Assembly: GCA_009835985.1 (NCBI GenBank) | Contig: VXWI01000104.1 | Span: forward strand, 1 to 35,249 | DNA from: Acidobacteriota bacterium | GTDB taxonomy: Bacteria > Acidobacteriota > Vicinamibacteria > Marinacidobacterales > Marinacidobacteraceae | DNA: 35,249 nt | Direction of reading: 5' to 3' | Shown here: one piece after another, positions 17,668 through 25,039 of the stretch | How the letters are laid out: each line of letters opens with the position of its first letter | Position numbering within the stretch: the stretch's first letter is position 1 | Position numbers and translations under genes: made by a program | The notes under the pieces: generated by a model | Databases searched by the model: none | Told to the model about the DNA's origin: nothing | The model's input: only the letters and a program-made list of their open reading frames with translations

Positions 17668-17776
17668 GGGGACCTCCCGGATGCGGCGTGCCCTGGAGAG
17701 GGTACGGGCTGTCTCCGGGACGGCGCCATCGGGAAGTCCTGCGTTTCCGGCCGTACTCGCCGCCCGGGGGGAATGT

Positions 17777-17910
17777 GTGAAAGGGGGGGCCGGCCCCCCC
17801 TTTCACAAAAAAGACAGCGCGAATGGGAACTCGCCCGCCGTTCTTGATTGCGCTGACGGGATGGACCTGAACCTCCGATGCGGCGAGTTTCCATTCGGAG
17901 GCACGAAGTG
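17777..17910 (+). repeat. Dispersed palindromic repeat with covarying stem, copy b
   Basis: It begins with a perfect 30-bp palindrome (17777-17806, GTGAAAGGG... to ...CCCTTTCAC), followed by A-rich spacer and AGACAGCGC. The stem arms are CGAATGGGAACTCGCC (17820-17835) and GGCGAGTTTCCATTCG (17882-17897), pairing at 15 of 16 positions. The arms differ from copies a and c on both sides in a compensating way. The palindrome might also work as a terminator for flanking genes. Confidence 0.8.
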
Positions 17911-18001
17911 CCGTTCGGCCGGTGGACGGGGCCCCGACTGACAAGGACTCGTAATCACCGTGAAATCAGTCTGGTGGCCCCGTCCGCTGGCCGACCAGTG
18001 C

Positions 18002-18065
18002 GCGGCGCGGAGCGCCGCGGTGCCGGTCTGGAGGGCCCCACCGGGAGAACTGCCCGGCGTTCCAA
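18002..18065 (+). repeat. Double-hairpin REP-like repeat, copy 3 (rearranged)
   Basis: Hairpin 1 is GCGGCGC-GGA-GCGCCGC (18002-18018). Hairpin 2 begins GCCGGTCTGGAG as in copy 2 but is interrupted by about 20 bases (CACCGGGAGAACT...) before the tail CGGCGTTCCAAG. The interruption resembles part of the repeat at 21.6 kb. Confidence 0.6.
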
Positions 18066-18106
18066 GCCGCTTCCGCGGTGGGGGGAGAGTGGGGGCGTGG
18101 CGTTTC

Positions 18107-18152
18107 GCGGCCCTGGCGGGCCGCGATGCCGGCCGGAGGCCGGCGCTCCGAG
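18107..18152 (+). repeat. Double-hairpin REP-like repeat, copy 4
   Basis: Hairpin 1 is GCGGCCC-TGGC-GGGCCGC (18107-18124), hairpin 2 GCCGGCC-GGA-GGCCGGC (18128-18144), tail GCTCCGAG. A 34-nt block (18119-18152) is identical to 20236-20269. It lies 3 bp beyond the stop codon of the PDZ gene. Confidence 0.85.
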
Positions 18153-18155
18153 ACC

Positions 18156-18923
18156 TCAGCGTTCGCGTTCGGCGAGCTTTCGTTCCAGCTCGCGGAGGCG
18201 CTCTTCGGTCGCGGCGAGCCGCTCCTGAAGGGCCTCGTAGTCGAACTCGCTCATGCGCTCGCGGGCCGCCTCGATGGCCTCCCGCATGGCCTCCCGGGTT
18301 TCGTCGGTGATCGTGGAGGGAAGCTCCCGCAGGACCTCGAGGCCCTCCAGGTCGGGCATCTCGAAATGGAACTCCTCGAAGTTCGGGCGATCTCCACGGC
18401 CGAACCAGACGGCTCCCTCCCGTTCGGCGAGCGTGGCGGTCAGGTTGACCGGGGCGCCGTCGCGAATGACCTCCACCGAGACCTCCTCGTCCGCGTCGAA
18501 CTGCGCCACCGAGCGCACCACGTCCCAGGAGTTCTCGGCCGGTTCGCCGGCGACCGCGGTGATCACGTCACCCACTTCGAAGCCGGCGGCAGCGGCCGGG
18601 CTGTCTTCGGCCACGCGTGAGATCAGCGTCCCGGCGTCCCTCGGGGCGCCGTAGAACTCGCGCAGTTCCTCGGTGATGTCCACCAACTGGACTCCCAGGT
18701 AGCCGTGTCCTGAACGGCCCACCACCACGCGCGGCCGCACCGGGCCGCGGATCAGGATCTGGGGAGCAGGGGATTCCGCGGCGGCGGGGGCGAACGGCGG
18801 GGCCGGGGCGCGGACGGGCTGCGCCTGTTCCTGCGGCGCCGCGGCGGCGAGCGCCGGGAGCGCGAGGGCAGCGGCGAGCACCAGCGCCGGAAGTCGAAGT
18901 GCTTTCTGCTTCATCGTGTTCAT
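18156..18923 (-). CDS. Secreted PDZ-domain protein
   Basis: An exported protein of 255 residues. It has an N-terminal signal peptide (LVLAAALALPALAAAA), an Ala/Pro linker, then one PDZ domain at about residues 72-165 (GYLGVQLVDI, GTLISRVAEDSPAAAAGFEV, GDVITAVAGEPA). The last 60 residues are a charged, probably coiled helix (REAIEAARERMSEFDYEALQ, TEERLRELERKLAER). There is no protease domain, so it is not a complete DegP/HtrA protein. It is the third gene of the sigma factor / anti-sigma operon, 37 bp downstream, so it may help to sense envelope stress or present a peptide in the periplasm; that role is inferred. An internal Met at residue 4 is an alternative start. Confidence 0.87.
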   Translation of the reverse strand: MNTMKQKALRLPALVLAAALALPALAAAAPQEQAQPVRAPAPPFAPAAAESPAPQILIRGPVRPRVVVGRSGHGYLGVQLVDITEELREFYGAPRDAGTLISRVAEDSPAAAAGFEVGDVITAVAGEPAENSWDVVRSVAQFDADEEVSVEVIRDGAPVNLTATLAEREGAVWFGRGDRPNFEEFHFEMPDLEGLEVLRELPSTITDETREAMREAIEAARERMSEFDYEALQERLAATEERLRELERKLAERER

Positions 18924-18960
18924 TTGTTTTCCTCTTGTGTCTCTTCCTGAAGTGGTTTGG

Positions 18961-19467
18961 TCACCGGCGCGGGCGGGTGGAGGCGGGGACGACGAGCGAG
19001 GCGCCCGGCGGCCGGGCGGGACGGTCCAGGTAGGACTCGAGGTCCAGGAACAGGTCCACCTCCTCGTCGCCGCCGATCCGGAGGATGGGTCCTTCGGCGG
19101 AGTCGCCCCCGAGGCGGCGCATGGCGTCGAGTTCTTCGGCGAGGCGCCGGTATTCGCGGACGATCTCCTCGAACTCCCGGAGATCGGGGTCCGCGGGGGC
19201 TCCCGCGACGACCGGCTCCGCCGGAGCGGGCGCCTCCGCGACCAGCGGCTCTTCGGTTCCCGCCCCGTTCCACACGGACCGGACCAGCAGCCCGGAGGCG
19301 ACCAGCGCCGCCGCGGCCGCGGCGAGGAGCCAGGGACGGAAGCGGCGGCGCCGGTCTTCGGCCCGCACCCGGGCCATGACGCCCTCGGCGAAGCCGGACG
19401 GAGGCTCGGGACGGGGGAGCGTGCGCAGCATCTCGCGCAGCTCGTCGTCGGTGGGTCTGCCAGGCAT
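18961..19467 (-). CDS. Probable membrane anti-sigma factor
   Basis: A 168-residue protein encoded directly behind an ECF sigma factor; its ATG shares one base with the sigma stop codon (TGATG). The cytoplasmic N-terminus is helical (TDDELREMLRTLPRPEPPSG, FAEGVMARVRAEDRRRR). One membrane segment spans about residues 46-63 (WLLAAAAAALVASGLLVR). The periplasmic part has an acidic helical stretch (LREFEEIVREYRRLAEELDA). It lacks the HxxxCxxC zinc motif of ZAS anti-sigma factors. The assignment rests on gene order, topology and the N-terminal helices. Confidence 0.8.
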   Translation of the reverse strand: MPGRPTDDELREMLRTLPRPEPPSGFAEGVMARVRAEDRRRRFRPWLLAAAAAALVASGLLVRSVWNGAGTEEPLVAEAPAPAEPVVAGAPADPDLREFEEIVREYRRLAEELDAMRRLGGDSAEGPILRIGGDEEVDLFLDLESYLDRPARPPGASLVVPASTRPRR

Positions 19468-20126
19468 CAGGAAACTCCCTCGGTACAGCCTTTTTCGAAC
19501 ATCGGGGCGAGCAGTTCCCTCAGGCGCTGCCTGCCCCGGTGGGCGCGGGACTTCACCGTCCCCTCCTCGACGCCCAGCATTTCCGCAATCTCGCGGTAGG
19601 ACCGCCCCTCCACGTCACGCAGCAGCACCGCTTCCCGGAAAACGAGCGGAAGCCGCGGCAACGCCCCGGTGAGCGCGTCCCGCACCTCGGCCCGCCAGGT
19701 GGCCTCGTCCGGGCGAGCCTCCCGGCCACCGGCGGCGATTTCTCTCGCACCCGCCGGCGCCTCCTCGATCGACACGTGCGGCAGCCGCTGGTCCGGCCGG
19801 CGCTGCCGGCTCCGCACCAGGTTCGCGGCGATCCGGAACAACCAGGATTCGAACTTGCCCGACTCCTGGTAGCGCGCGGCGGCGCGGAAGACCCTGACGA
19901 AGGTCTCCTGCGCCAGGTCGGCGGCGGCGGCCGGGTCCTCGACGAGGTTCAGGAAGTACCCGAAGAGCCGCCGCTCGTAGCGCCGGACCAGCGGCTCGAA
20001 GGCGTCGAGGTCGCCCGCCTGGACCCGCGCCATCAGCGCGGCGTCGGAATCGAGCGCCGCCGCCCCGGGGCCGGAGGCGGCAAAGGGGATTACCGGGCTG
20101 GCGGGGTTTAGCGTCGCGTGAGCCAT
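19467..20126 (-). CDS. ECF-type RNA polymerase sigma factor
   Basis: A sigma-70 family factor of 219 residues. Region 2 reads DAFEPLVRRYERRLFGYFLN, AADLAQETFVRVFRA and FESWLFRIAANLVRSRQRR. Region 4 reads LPLVFREAVLLRDVEGRSYR, EIAEMLGVEEGTVKSRAHRG and RQRLREL. It directs transcription in response to a signal relieved from the adjacent anti-sigma factor. Two starts are possible: ATG 20126, used here, or GTG 20150; neither has a strong ribosome-binding site. The operon sigma / anti-sigma / PDZ is tightly spaced (1-bp overlap, then 37 bp). No promoter motif for autoregulation could be assigned. Confidence 0.92.
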   Translation of the reverse strand: MAHATLNPASPVIPFAASGPGAAALDSDAALMARVQAGDLDAFEPLVRRYERRLFGYFLNLVEDPAAAADLAQETFVRVFRAAARYQESGKFESWLFRIAANLVRSRQRRPDQRLPHVSIEEAPAGAREIAAGGREARPDEATWRAEVRDALTGALPRLPLVFREAVLLRDVEGRSYREIAEMLGVEEGTVKSRAHRGRQRLRELLAPMFEKGCTEGVS

Positions 20127-20226
20127 GCGCTTCGAGAGGTCAAAACGCACGGAAGCACGATCCGTTCCCGAGGCGGGGCCCTTCGAGCCGTGGGAGCGGC
20201 GAGGGCGTGTATCGCGGCGCGGTTTC

Positions 20227-20269
20227 GCGGCCTGCGGCCGCGATGCCGGCCGGAGGCCGGCGCTCCGAG
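20227..20269 (+). repeat. Double-hairpin REP-like repeat, copy 5
   Basis: Hairpin 1 is GCGGCC-TGC-GGCCGC (20227-20241), hairpin 2 GCCGGCC-GGA-GGCCGGC (20245-20261), tail GCTCCGAG. It carries the same 34-nt block as 18119-18152 and lies 13 bp beyond the stop of a DUF2911 gene. Confidence 0.85.
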
Positions 20270-20282
20270 CGCGTCTATACGG

Positions 20283-20855
20283 TCAGGGAGAAGCCAGGGT
20301 CGTCTGGTAGGCGACGCTGCCCCAGGCGAAGCGGAGCATTCCGCCGCCGGCGGAAATCTCGAAGACGTTGCCGTCGCCGGAAGCCTCGGCCTCGTCGAGG
20401 GAGATCCGCGCCTGCTCCTGGTCCTCGATCTGGCCGTAGCCGCTGAGCATCGGCCAGGGCTCGGCGCGCATCGGCTCCGGCGCCTGGTCCCAGAGCTCGC
20501 CGAGCGCGATGCCCTGGTGCCGGTTCACGAGCAGCGACCAGCCGCCCGACTCCGGAACGTGGAGATAGAGGCTGTAGCGGCCCGCGGGCAGCGTCTCGCC
20601 GCCGATCTTCACCGCTCCGGAAGTCTCCAGGATCGTGACCTGGTTCTCGCCGGCCCGCCAAACGCGGTCCGCCGGCAGCATGTTGAGCAGATCGGGAAGC
20701 ATGCGGTCGCCGAGGTCGGGACGGCCGTAGTCGATCGTGACGGACGCGCTGCCGACGTCGGTGCTCACCGCTCCGCGGGGAAGCGCGTCCTGGGCGGCGG
20801 CCGGGAGGGCGAGGAGCGCGGCAAGCAGCAAACCAGGAAGAGGGATTCGGGACAT
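20283..20855 (-). CDS. DUF2911 protein, second of a tandem pair
   Basis: An exported 190-residue protein of the DUF2911 family, whose function is unknown. A signal peptide ends at about residue 22 (LLALPAAAQ). Family motifs are TIDYGRPDLGDR, DRVWRAGENQVT, GGETLPAGRYSLYLHVPES, WSLLVNRHQG and a C-terminal FAWGSVAYQTTLASP. AAAGGAG precedes the ATG. It is the downstream member of a tandem duplication; the paralogue is 70 bp upstream on the same strand. Confidence 0.92.
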   Translation of the reverse strand: MSRIPLPGLLLAALLALPAAAQDALPRGAVSTDVGSASVTIDYGRPDLGDRMLPDLLNMLPADRVWRAGENQVTILETSGAVKIGGETLPAGRYSLYLHVPESGGWSLLVNRHQGIALGELWDQAPEPMRAEPWPMLSGYGQIEDQEQARISLDEAEASGDGNVFEISAGGGMLRFAWGSVAYQTTLASP

Positions 20856-20925
20856 TGGGAACTCCTTTTGGGGGGAAGACCGGAAACGTAGCCCACCCCC
20901 GGCGCCGTTGCCAGAAAACCGACCG

Positions 20926-21501
20926 TCAGGGCGACGCGAGGGTCGTCTGGTAGGCGGCGCCGCCCCAGGCGAACCGGATCGTTCCGCCTTCCACGGCGAT
21001 CTCGAAGATGTCTCCGTCGCCCGTCGCCTCGGTTTCCTCGAGGGCGATCCGCGCCGCTTCCTCGTTCGCGATCTGGCCGTAACGGGCCACCATGGGCCAG
21101 GGCTCGTCCGCCAGGTCCAGCGGTGGCGGCTGCGACGCGATCTCGCGCAGCGGGACGCCGAGGTGCCGGTTCACCAGGAGCTGCCAGCCGCCGGACTCCG
21201 GAATGTGCAGATAGAGGCTGTAGCGCCCGGCCGGAATGGTCTTGCCGCCGATCCTGACCGGCGCCGACGTCTCGATCGTGGTGACCTGGTTCTGGCCGGC
21301 CCTCCACACCCGGTCCTCCGGAAGCATGCCGAGAAGGTCGGCGAGCGACCGGCCGCCGAGCCCCGGACGCCCGTAATCGATGGAAACGGTGGCTCTGCCG
21401 ATTTCGGCTTCCACCTTGCCGCGCGGATTCATGTTCTGGGCGATCGCCGGCAGCGCGAGCAGGGCGGCGAGCAGGGCAGCCGCGAATCGGGTTCGGGACA
21501 T
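20926..21501 (-). CDS. DUF2911 protein, first of a tandem pair
   Basis: An exported protein of 191 residues and a paralogue of the next gene. A signal peptide ends at about residue 22 (LLALPAIAQ), followed by SIDYGRPGLGGR, DRVWRAGQNQVTTIETS, GGKTIPAGRYSLYLHIPES, WQLLVNRHLG and a C-terminal FAWGGAAYQTTLASP, identical to its partner over the last eight residues. The ATG at 21501 is chosen because GAGAGGAG lies just upstream and the signal peptide follows; the frame is open for 15 more codons. Function unknown. Confidence 0.92.
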   Translation of the reverse strand: MSRTRFAAALLAALLALPAIAQNMNPRGKVEAEIGRATVSIDYGRPGLGGRSLADLLGMLPEDRVWRAGQNQVTTIETSAPVRIGGKTIPAGRYSLYLHIPESGGWQLLVNRHLGVPLREIASQPPPLDLADEPWPMVARYGQIANEEAARIALEETEATGDGDIFEIAVEGGTIRFAWGGAAYQTTLASP

Positions 21502-21590
21502 CGGACGACTCCTCTCTCGAGCGAGAAGCGGAACCCTAGCCCGCATTCTTGATACTCAGCGCCTGGGTGGAGTCGATGTGCGCCCCGTGA

Positions 21591-21675
21591 CGGCGGGTGG
21601 GGTTGCGACGTGCACGGCGCGCCAGTCCTCCCGGGGGGGGGCCGCGCGTGCCGGCTGAAGCCGGCGTTCCAAGCC
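21591..21675 (+). repeat. Uninterrupted copy of the dispersed repeat found inverted at 14 kb
   Basis: It contains the 20-nt block identical to 14160-14179, a G run, and hairpin 2 of the double-hairpin family (GCCGGC-TGAA-GCCGGC, 21650-21665) with tail GTTCCAAG. It serves as the empty-site reference for the 188-bp insert at 13947-14134. Confidence 0.78.
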
Positions 21676-21754
21676 GGCGCGCCATGAGGCGGGTTCCCTC
21701 GACGAGCGAAGAAACAAGATGGCAGCGAACTGCGTTCGCTGCCGGCGATTTTTA

Positions 21755-21835
21755 CCCCCTTTCACATGAAGGTAACGACAAATCGGAACTCGCCGAAGGG
21801 CGCGCCAGCGCGCGAGGGAGTTTCGATTTGCGGCG
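21755..21835 (+). repeat. Dispersed palindromic repeat with covarying stem, copy c
   Basis: After CCCCCTTTCAC come stem arms AAATCGGAACTC (21780-21791) and GAGTTTCGATTT (21818-21829) around a GCGCGCCAGCGCGC core. Just upstream is a perfect 10-bp hairpin, GGCAGCGAAC-TGC-GTTCGCTGCC (21721-21743). No gene is seen between 21502 and the integrase start. Confidence 0.78.
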
Positions 21836-21915
21836 CTAATCGACTATGGCATTCCATAGAGTTCCGTGCAGTGCCGTATTGTGCCATTAGTTGATTGTAT
21901 TCCAACGAGTTATCG

Positions 21916-21924
21916 TGCTATACT
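21916..21924 (+). promoter_or_regulatory. Probable extended -10 promoter of the integrase gene
   Basis: TGCTATACT (TG at 21916, -10 hexamer at 21919-21924) fits an extended -10 element. Transcription would start near 21931, about 50 bases before the ATG at 21983. The surrounding 21840-21925 stretch is AT-rich compared with its neighbours. No convincing -35 was found. Confidence 0.5.
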
Positions 21925-21982
21925 GTCCCCCGTGGGACGGAGTGAACCTCACCGTTCCCGCCCATTTTCTGTTCTCCAACTG

Positions 21983-23230
21983 ATGCCAGATCACACTCAG
22001 ATACCCCCGCTCGAACGTCCCTACCGCCTCTCCGCCCGTTTCGTCGAGGCCATACAGCAGCCCGGACGCTACGGCGACGGGCGCGGCTCCGGCGGTCTTT
22101 CACTCCGCGTCAAGCGTACCGCCCGAGGCCAACTCTCCAAGACCTGGGGCCAGCGCATCAGCGTGGACGGACGAGCCCGCAACCTCGGACTCGGCTCCTG
22201 GCCGCACGTCAGCCTCACCGAAGCCCGCCAGCAGTGCGCCCTCAACCTCCTGGCCCGCCAGCGCGGGGAACTGGTCACCGGCCACAGGCCGACCGTCCCC
22301 ACCTTCGGTGAGGCCGTCGAGAAGGTCATCGCCATGCACCGGACCGGCTGGAAGGACGGTGGACGGTCGGAGAAGTTGTGGCGAGCGACGCTGCGCGCCC
22401 ACGCCATGCCGAGGCTGGGCCGGAGACCGGTGGACCGGATCCACACCTCGGACGTGATGGCGGTATTGCTTCCCATCTGGAACGAGAAGCGGGCCACGGC
22501 CCGGCAGGTGCGCCACCGGATCGGGGCGGTGATGCGCTGGGCGGTGGCCCAGGGCTACCGGGAGGACAACCCGGCCGGAGACGCCATCGGCGCGGCGCTG
22601 CCCCGGAACGAGGTTCGGCCGCAGCACCACCGGGCGCTCCCCTATGCGGAGGTTGCCGGGGCCATCGCCACGGTGCGTGGGTCCGGTGCCTATCCCGCGA
22701 CGGTGCTGGCGTTCGAGTTCCTCGTGCTGACGGCATGCCGGGGCAGCGAGGTGCGCGGCGCCCGGTGGGACGAGATCGACATCGAGGCTCGGGAGTGGCG
22801 GATTCCGGCGGAACGGATGAAGACGGGCCGCGAGCACCGGGTTCCCCTCTCCGACAGGGCGCTCACGGTGCTGGAGGAGGCGCAGGCGCTCGCGGACGGC
22901 TCCGGGCTGGTGTTCCCCTCCCCCCGGGGCCGCCGGCTCTCAGACGCGACGATCACGAAGATGGTCCGGGACCTCGGGATCGGGGCGGTGCCGCACGGGT
23001 TCCGGTCGAGCTTCCGCGACTGGGCAGCGGAGCGGACGGACGCGCCGCGTGAGGTTTGCGAGTTGGCGCTGGCCCACGTGAACCGGGACCGCGTGGAGGC
23101 CGCCTACCGGCGTTCGGATCTGTTCGAGCGGCGGCGGGCGCTCATGGAGCAGTGGGCCGCGTTCCTGGCTGGAATCAAGAACACCGGAGGACAGCTCGAA
23201 GACGCGGTCAGGGACGGTGCCTACGACTGA
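21983..23230 (+). CDS. P4-type tyrosine integrase
   Basis: A site-specific recombinase of 415 residues that would integrate or excise a genomic island. It has an N-terminal arm-binding domain (GGLSLRVKR, NLGLGSWPHVSLTEAR), a SAM-like core-binding domain, and a C-terminal catalytic domain. The catalytic set is complete: R253 (TACRGSEVR), K280 (RMKTGREHRVPLS), H338-x-x-R341 (PHGFRSSFRDW), H365 (LALAHVNRDR) and the nucleophile Y375 (EAAYRRSDLFERRR). The frame is open from 21866, but the likely promoter at 21916-21924 favours the ATG at 21983. No tRNA lies beside it, so the attachment site is not evident. It probably marks the left edge of an accessory region. Confidence 0.94.
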   Translation: MPDHTQIPPLERPYRLSARFVEAIQQPGRYGDGRGSGGLSLRVKRTARGQLSKTWGQRISVDGRARNLGLGSWPHVSLTEARQQCALNLLARQRGELVTGHRPTVPTFGEAVEKVIAMHRTGWKDGGRSEKLWRATLRAHAMPRLGRRPVDRIHTSDVMAVLLPIWNEKRATARQVRHRIGAVMRWAVAQGYREDNPAGDAIGAALPRNEVRPQHHRALPYAEVAGAIATVRGSGAYPATVLAFEFLVLTACRGSEVRGARWDEIDIEAREWRIPAERMKTGREHRVPLSDRALTVLEEAQALADGSGLVFPSPRGRRLSDATITKMVRDLGIGAVPHGFRSSFRDWAAERTDAPREVCELALAHVNRDRVEAAYRRSDLFERRRALMEQWAAFLAGIKNTGGQLEDAVRDGAYD

Positions 23231-23592
23231 TTCCGGAAACCGGCCCCCAAGAGCAGCCCGTTCCAGACTCCGAACACGCCGGCCCCCACACCGGTGTTGA
23301 AAGGGTTCCAGAACAAAGCGAGGAGTGCCACCATCATCACGCATCCTGATACGAAACTGAGAAGCACCCAGGCAGGCGTCTGCGCCGCACTCAGCCGATG
23401 TCCTACCGCGCGCCCGACCAGGCGCCCGACCGCGAAGCCAATGACGCCGCCAACAATGAGTTCCAGTCCCAAGCTTGCCGTCTCGACCCAGCCCATCTTG
23501 CCCTCGAGGATGACGTTCGCGAGGACCGCGCCAGCCGCGAAGCCGAACGCGACACCAACACCGACCCGGATCTGAGGCGTCATGTGATTCAT
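23221..23592 (-). CDS. Small multi-pass membrane protein
   Basis: A hydrophobic protein of 123 residues with about four membrane segments (VGVAFGFAAGAVLANVIL, LELIVGGVIGFAVGRLVG, AWVLLSFVSGCVMMVALLAL, GAGVFGVWNGLLLGAGF). Gly-rich segments with short loops suggest a simple helical bundle. I do not recognise the family. A GAGGG lies a little upstream of the ATG at 23592; a second Met at residue 4 is an alternative. Its 3' end overlaps the integrase 3' end by 10 bp in convergent orientation. Confidence 0.65.
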   Translation of the reverse strand: MNHMTPQIRVGVGVAFGFAAGAVLANVILEGKMGWVETASLGLELIVGGVIGFAVGRLVGRAVGHRLSAAQTPAWVLLSFVSGCVMMVALLALFWNPFNTGVGAGVFGVWNGLLLGAGFRNQS

Positions 23593-23978
23593 GACAGTGC
23601 CCTCACTTCGGCCTGCACTTCCGAGTCAGTCGGGGACGGGCGGGACCGCCCCGCTCGCGCGGGGGCTTCATGATGATGATCCGAGATCCAGCCGCTCGCC
23701 GGCCGGGAACACCAGACGTTTTCGTTCAGAGTCATAAGCCGGCGTTTAGCAAGGGCTGTGCCACCACCCGCCTCTGCCCTCAGCGAAGACGTGGTCGCGG
23801 GGCGACCGGTCGCCGGACCCGTGTAACCGTTCGGGGCCTCAGCGGAGGCAGCGAATTGGCCACCAGAGCTCCAGAGTCGGCAGGCCAGACGCCTCTAGCG
23901 GGCTGCCGTCGAGGCAACGCGTCAGAACCTGATTCGTCGTACCGGCGCAGCGTCGCGCCGAGACCGCAACAGCGTGGC
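23593..23978. other. 386-bp gap without a recognisable gene
   Basis: I see no supported gene, tRNA or strong palindrome family here. The stretch separates the small membrane protein gene from the next minus-strand gene, whose 3' end is at 23979. Confidence 0.5.
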
Positions 23979-24830
23979 TCAGCGCAGTTCCCTCAACGCC
24001 AGGTGGGCCGCGCGCATCCCCAACTCGCCTTGAGCGCAAGGCCCCCATTCGCCCGTCTCGGTGATCCTTCTTTCGAACCTCCCGATCACTCTTTCCGTGG
24101 AATTCCGCACAGTCTCAACGACCCGATCCACCAAGCCCTCCCGGTGAACTATCGGATACGCCGCCGGGTCCAACACGGGCTGGATCAGTTCGTCCTCCAC
24201 GCTCTCGCGCGACGCTTGGCCGCACGCCCGAGCCCGGATCGACAGCCCGTCCGACCCGACCGTGTCCAGATCGCCCAGGTTCTCCAGAATCTGCTGTCGG
24301 TGTTCAAGTAGATCCTGTCGGTATCCGAGCTTCCACTGCTCGAACCGCTCCTTGCGAGCGTGTATCCGCGACAGCGCCTCGGCGGTGAACTGGCTCAGGT
24401 ATTCGTCACGGGCGGCCAGCGCGCGCTCCACCGCGGTTTCAATGCTGACGCCCGCGACCTCGGCATAAATGGCCGCCTGCTTCCGGAAGTGCGACTCCCT
24501 CCGCTCTCGCGTCTTCCGCCAGTGGCGGACGGCGGCTCGCCGTGCGGCAATCGGGGACAACCCCTGTTTGGTCCACCACGACAAAGCGTCGGTGTCCCGA
24601 GACCTCTCCTCCGCGGTTCTCGGAGTGCCGCGCCTGAAGGAGTTCAGGCGTTCGTTGGCGATACGTTCGCCATTCGCAGCATCTCCCACTGTCACTGCGG
24701 CGAACATCGCAGTCTCGAGCGCGTCGGCGTCTTCCTGGACGGCTGACGGTGCCTGCACGGCAAAGCCAACCATAGCGACGAGAAGCGCCGCCGTCACGAA
24801 GAGGGCTGGGGTCTCGACCCCTTTCGTCAT
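23979..24830 (-). CDS. Exported or membrane-anchored helical protein of unknown function
   Basis: A protein of 283 residues. One N-terminal hydrophobic segment (ALFVTAALLVAMVGFAV, about 9-25) is a signal peptide or anchor. The rest is almost entirely charged helix (ESHFRKQAAIYAEVAGVSIE, HARKERFEQWKLGYRQDLLE, HRQQILENLGDLD), with only two Cys near the C-terminal end. GGAGGG precedes the ATG at a good distance, which supports real translation. I do not recognise the family. It is located between the integrase and a copied integrase tail. Confidence 0.72.
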   Translation of the reverse strand: MTKGVETPALFVTAALLVAMVGFAVQAPSAVQEDADALETAMFAAVTVGDAANGERIANERLNSFRRGTPRTAEERSRDTDALSWWTKQGLSPIAARRAAVRHWRKTRERRESHFRKQAAIYAEVAGVSIETAVERALAARDEYLSQFTAEALSRIHARKERFEQWKLGYRQDLLEHRQQILENLGDLDTVGSDGLSIRARACGQASRESVEDELIQPVLDPAAYPIVHREGLVDRVVETVRNSTERVIGRFERRITETGEWGPCAQGELGMRAAHLALRELR

Positions 24831-24920
24831 GTCTCTTTCCCTCCGGGATCATTGCGCAAGCCCGCGTGCCTTGCCAGGACCGGGGCTCGCCGGATGTGCG
24901 CGCCCCACCGCCCTCCGTAG

Positions 24921-24995
24921 GAGCGGCGGATTCTTATGGAGCAGTGGGCCGCGTTCCTGGCCGAGGTCGTCGACGAGAGGCTCGACCCGGCATAG
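24921..24995 (+). pseudogene. Copied 3' end of the integrase gene
   Basis: A 26-nt block (24936-24961) is identical to integrase bases 23144-23169, and the reading frame matches: ERR-IL-MEQWAAFLA here against ERRRALMEQWAAFLA in the integrase, then it diverges and stops at 24993-24995. A stop codon (TAG) stands directly before the homologous stretch, so nothing is translated from upstream. It is either a leftover of a second integrase gene or a duplicated segment marking a recombination boundary. Confidence 0.75.
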
Positions 24996-25039
24996 AGTCG
25001 GAGCGTTGGGTAAGTTTCGCGCTCCGAGGAGAGGCAATC

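Larger units (their letters stand above)
17668..18155. other. 488-bp non-coding gap filled with repeats
   Basis: No gene is supported. It contains a copy of the covarying-stem repeat (17777-17910) and two copies of the double-hairpin repeat (18002-18065, rearranged, and 18107-18152). Open frames here encode the same recurring repeat-derived peptides seen at 8.3 kb. Confidence 0.75.

Noticed and set aside
17777..17806. The perfect 30-bp palindrome as a simple rho-independent terminator
   Set aside because: It is followed by A residues on the plus strand, not T, and it recurs as part of a larger repeat. On the minus strand no T run follows either.
17519..17944. Recurring peptides of the VKGG...PP(F/L)(H/S) type on the minus strand at 8.3 and 17.8 kb
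   Set aside because: They look like a protein family but come from the GTGAAAG...CTTTCAC palindrome of the dispersed repeat; stem pairing, and not codon usage, is conserved.
21840..21982. A tRNA or att site beside the integrase
   Set aside because: No cloverleaf or T-loop motif can be found, and no matching direct repeat other than the integrase tail copy was seen in the window.
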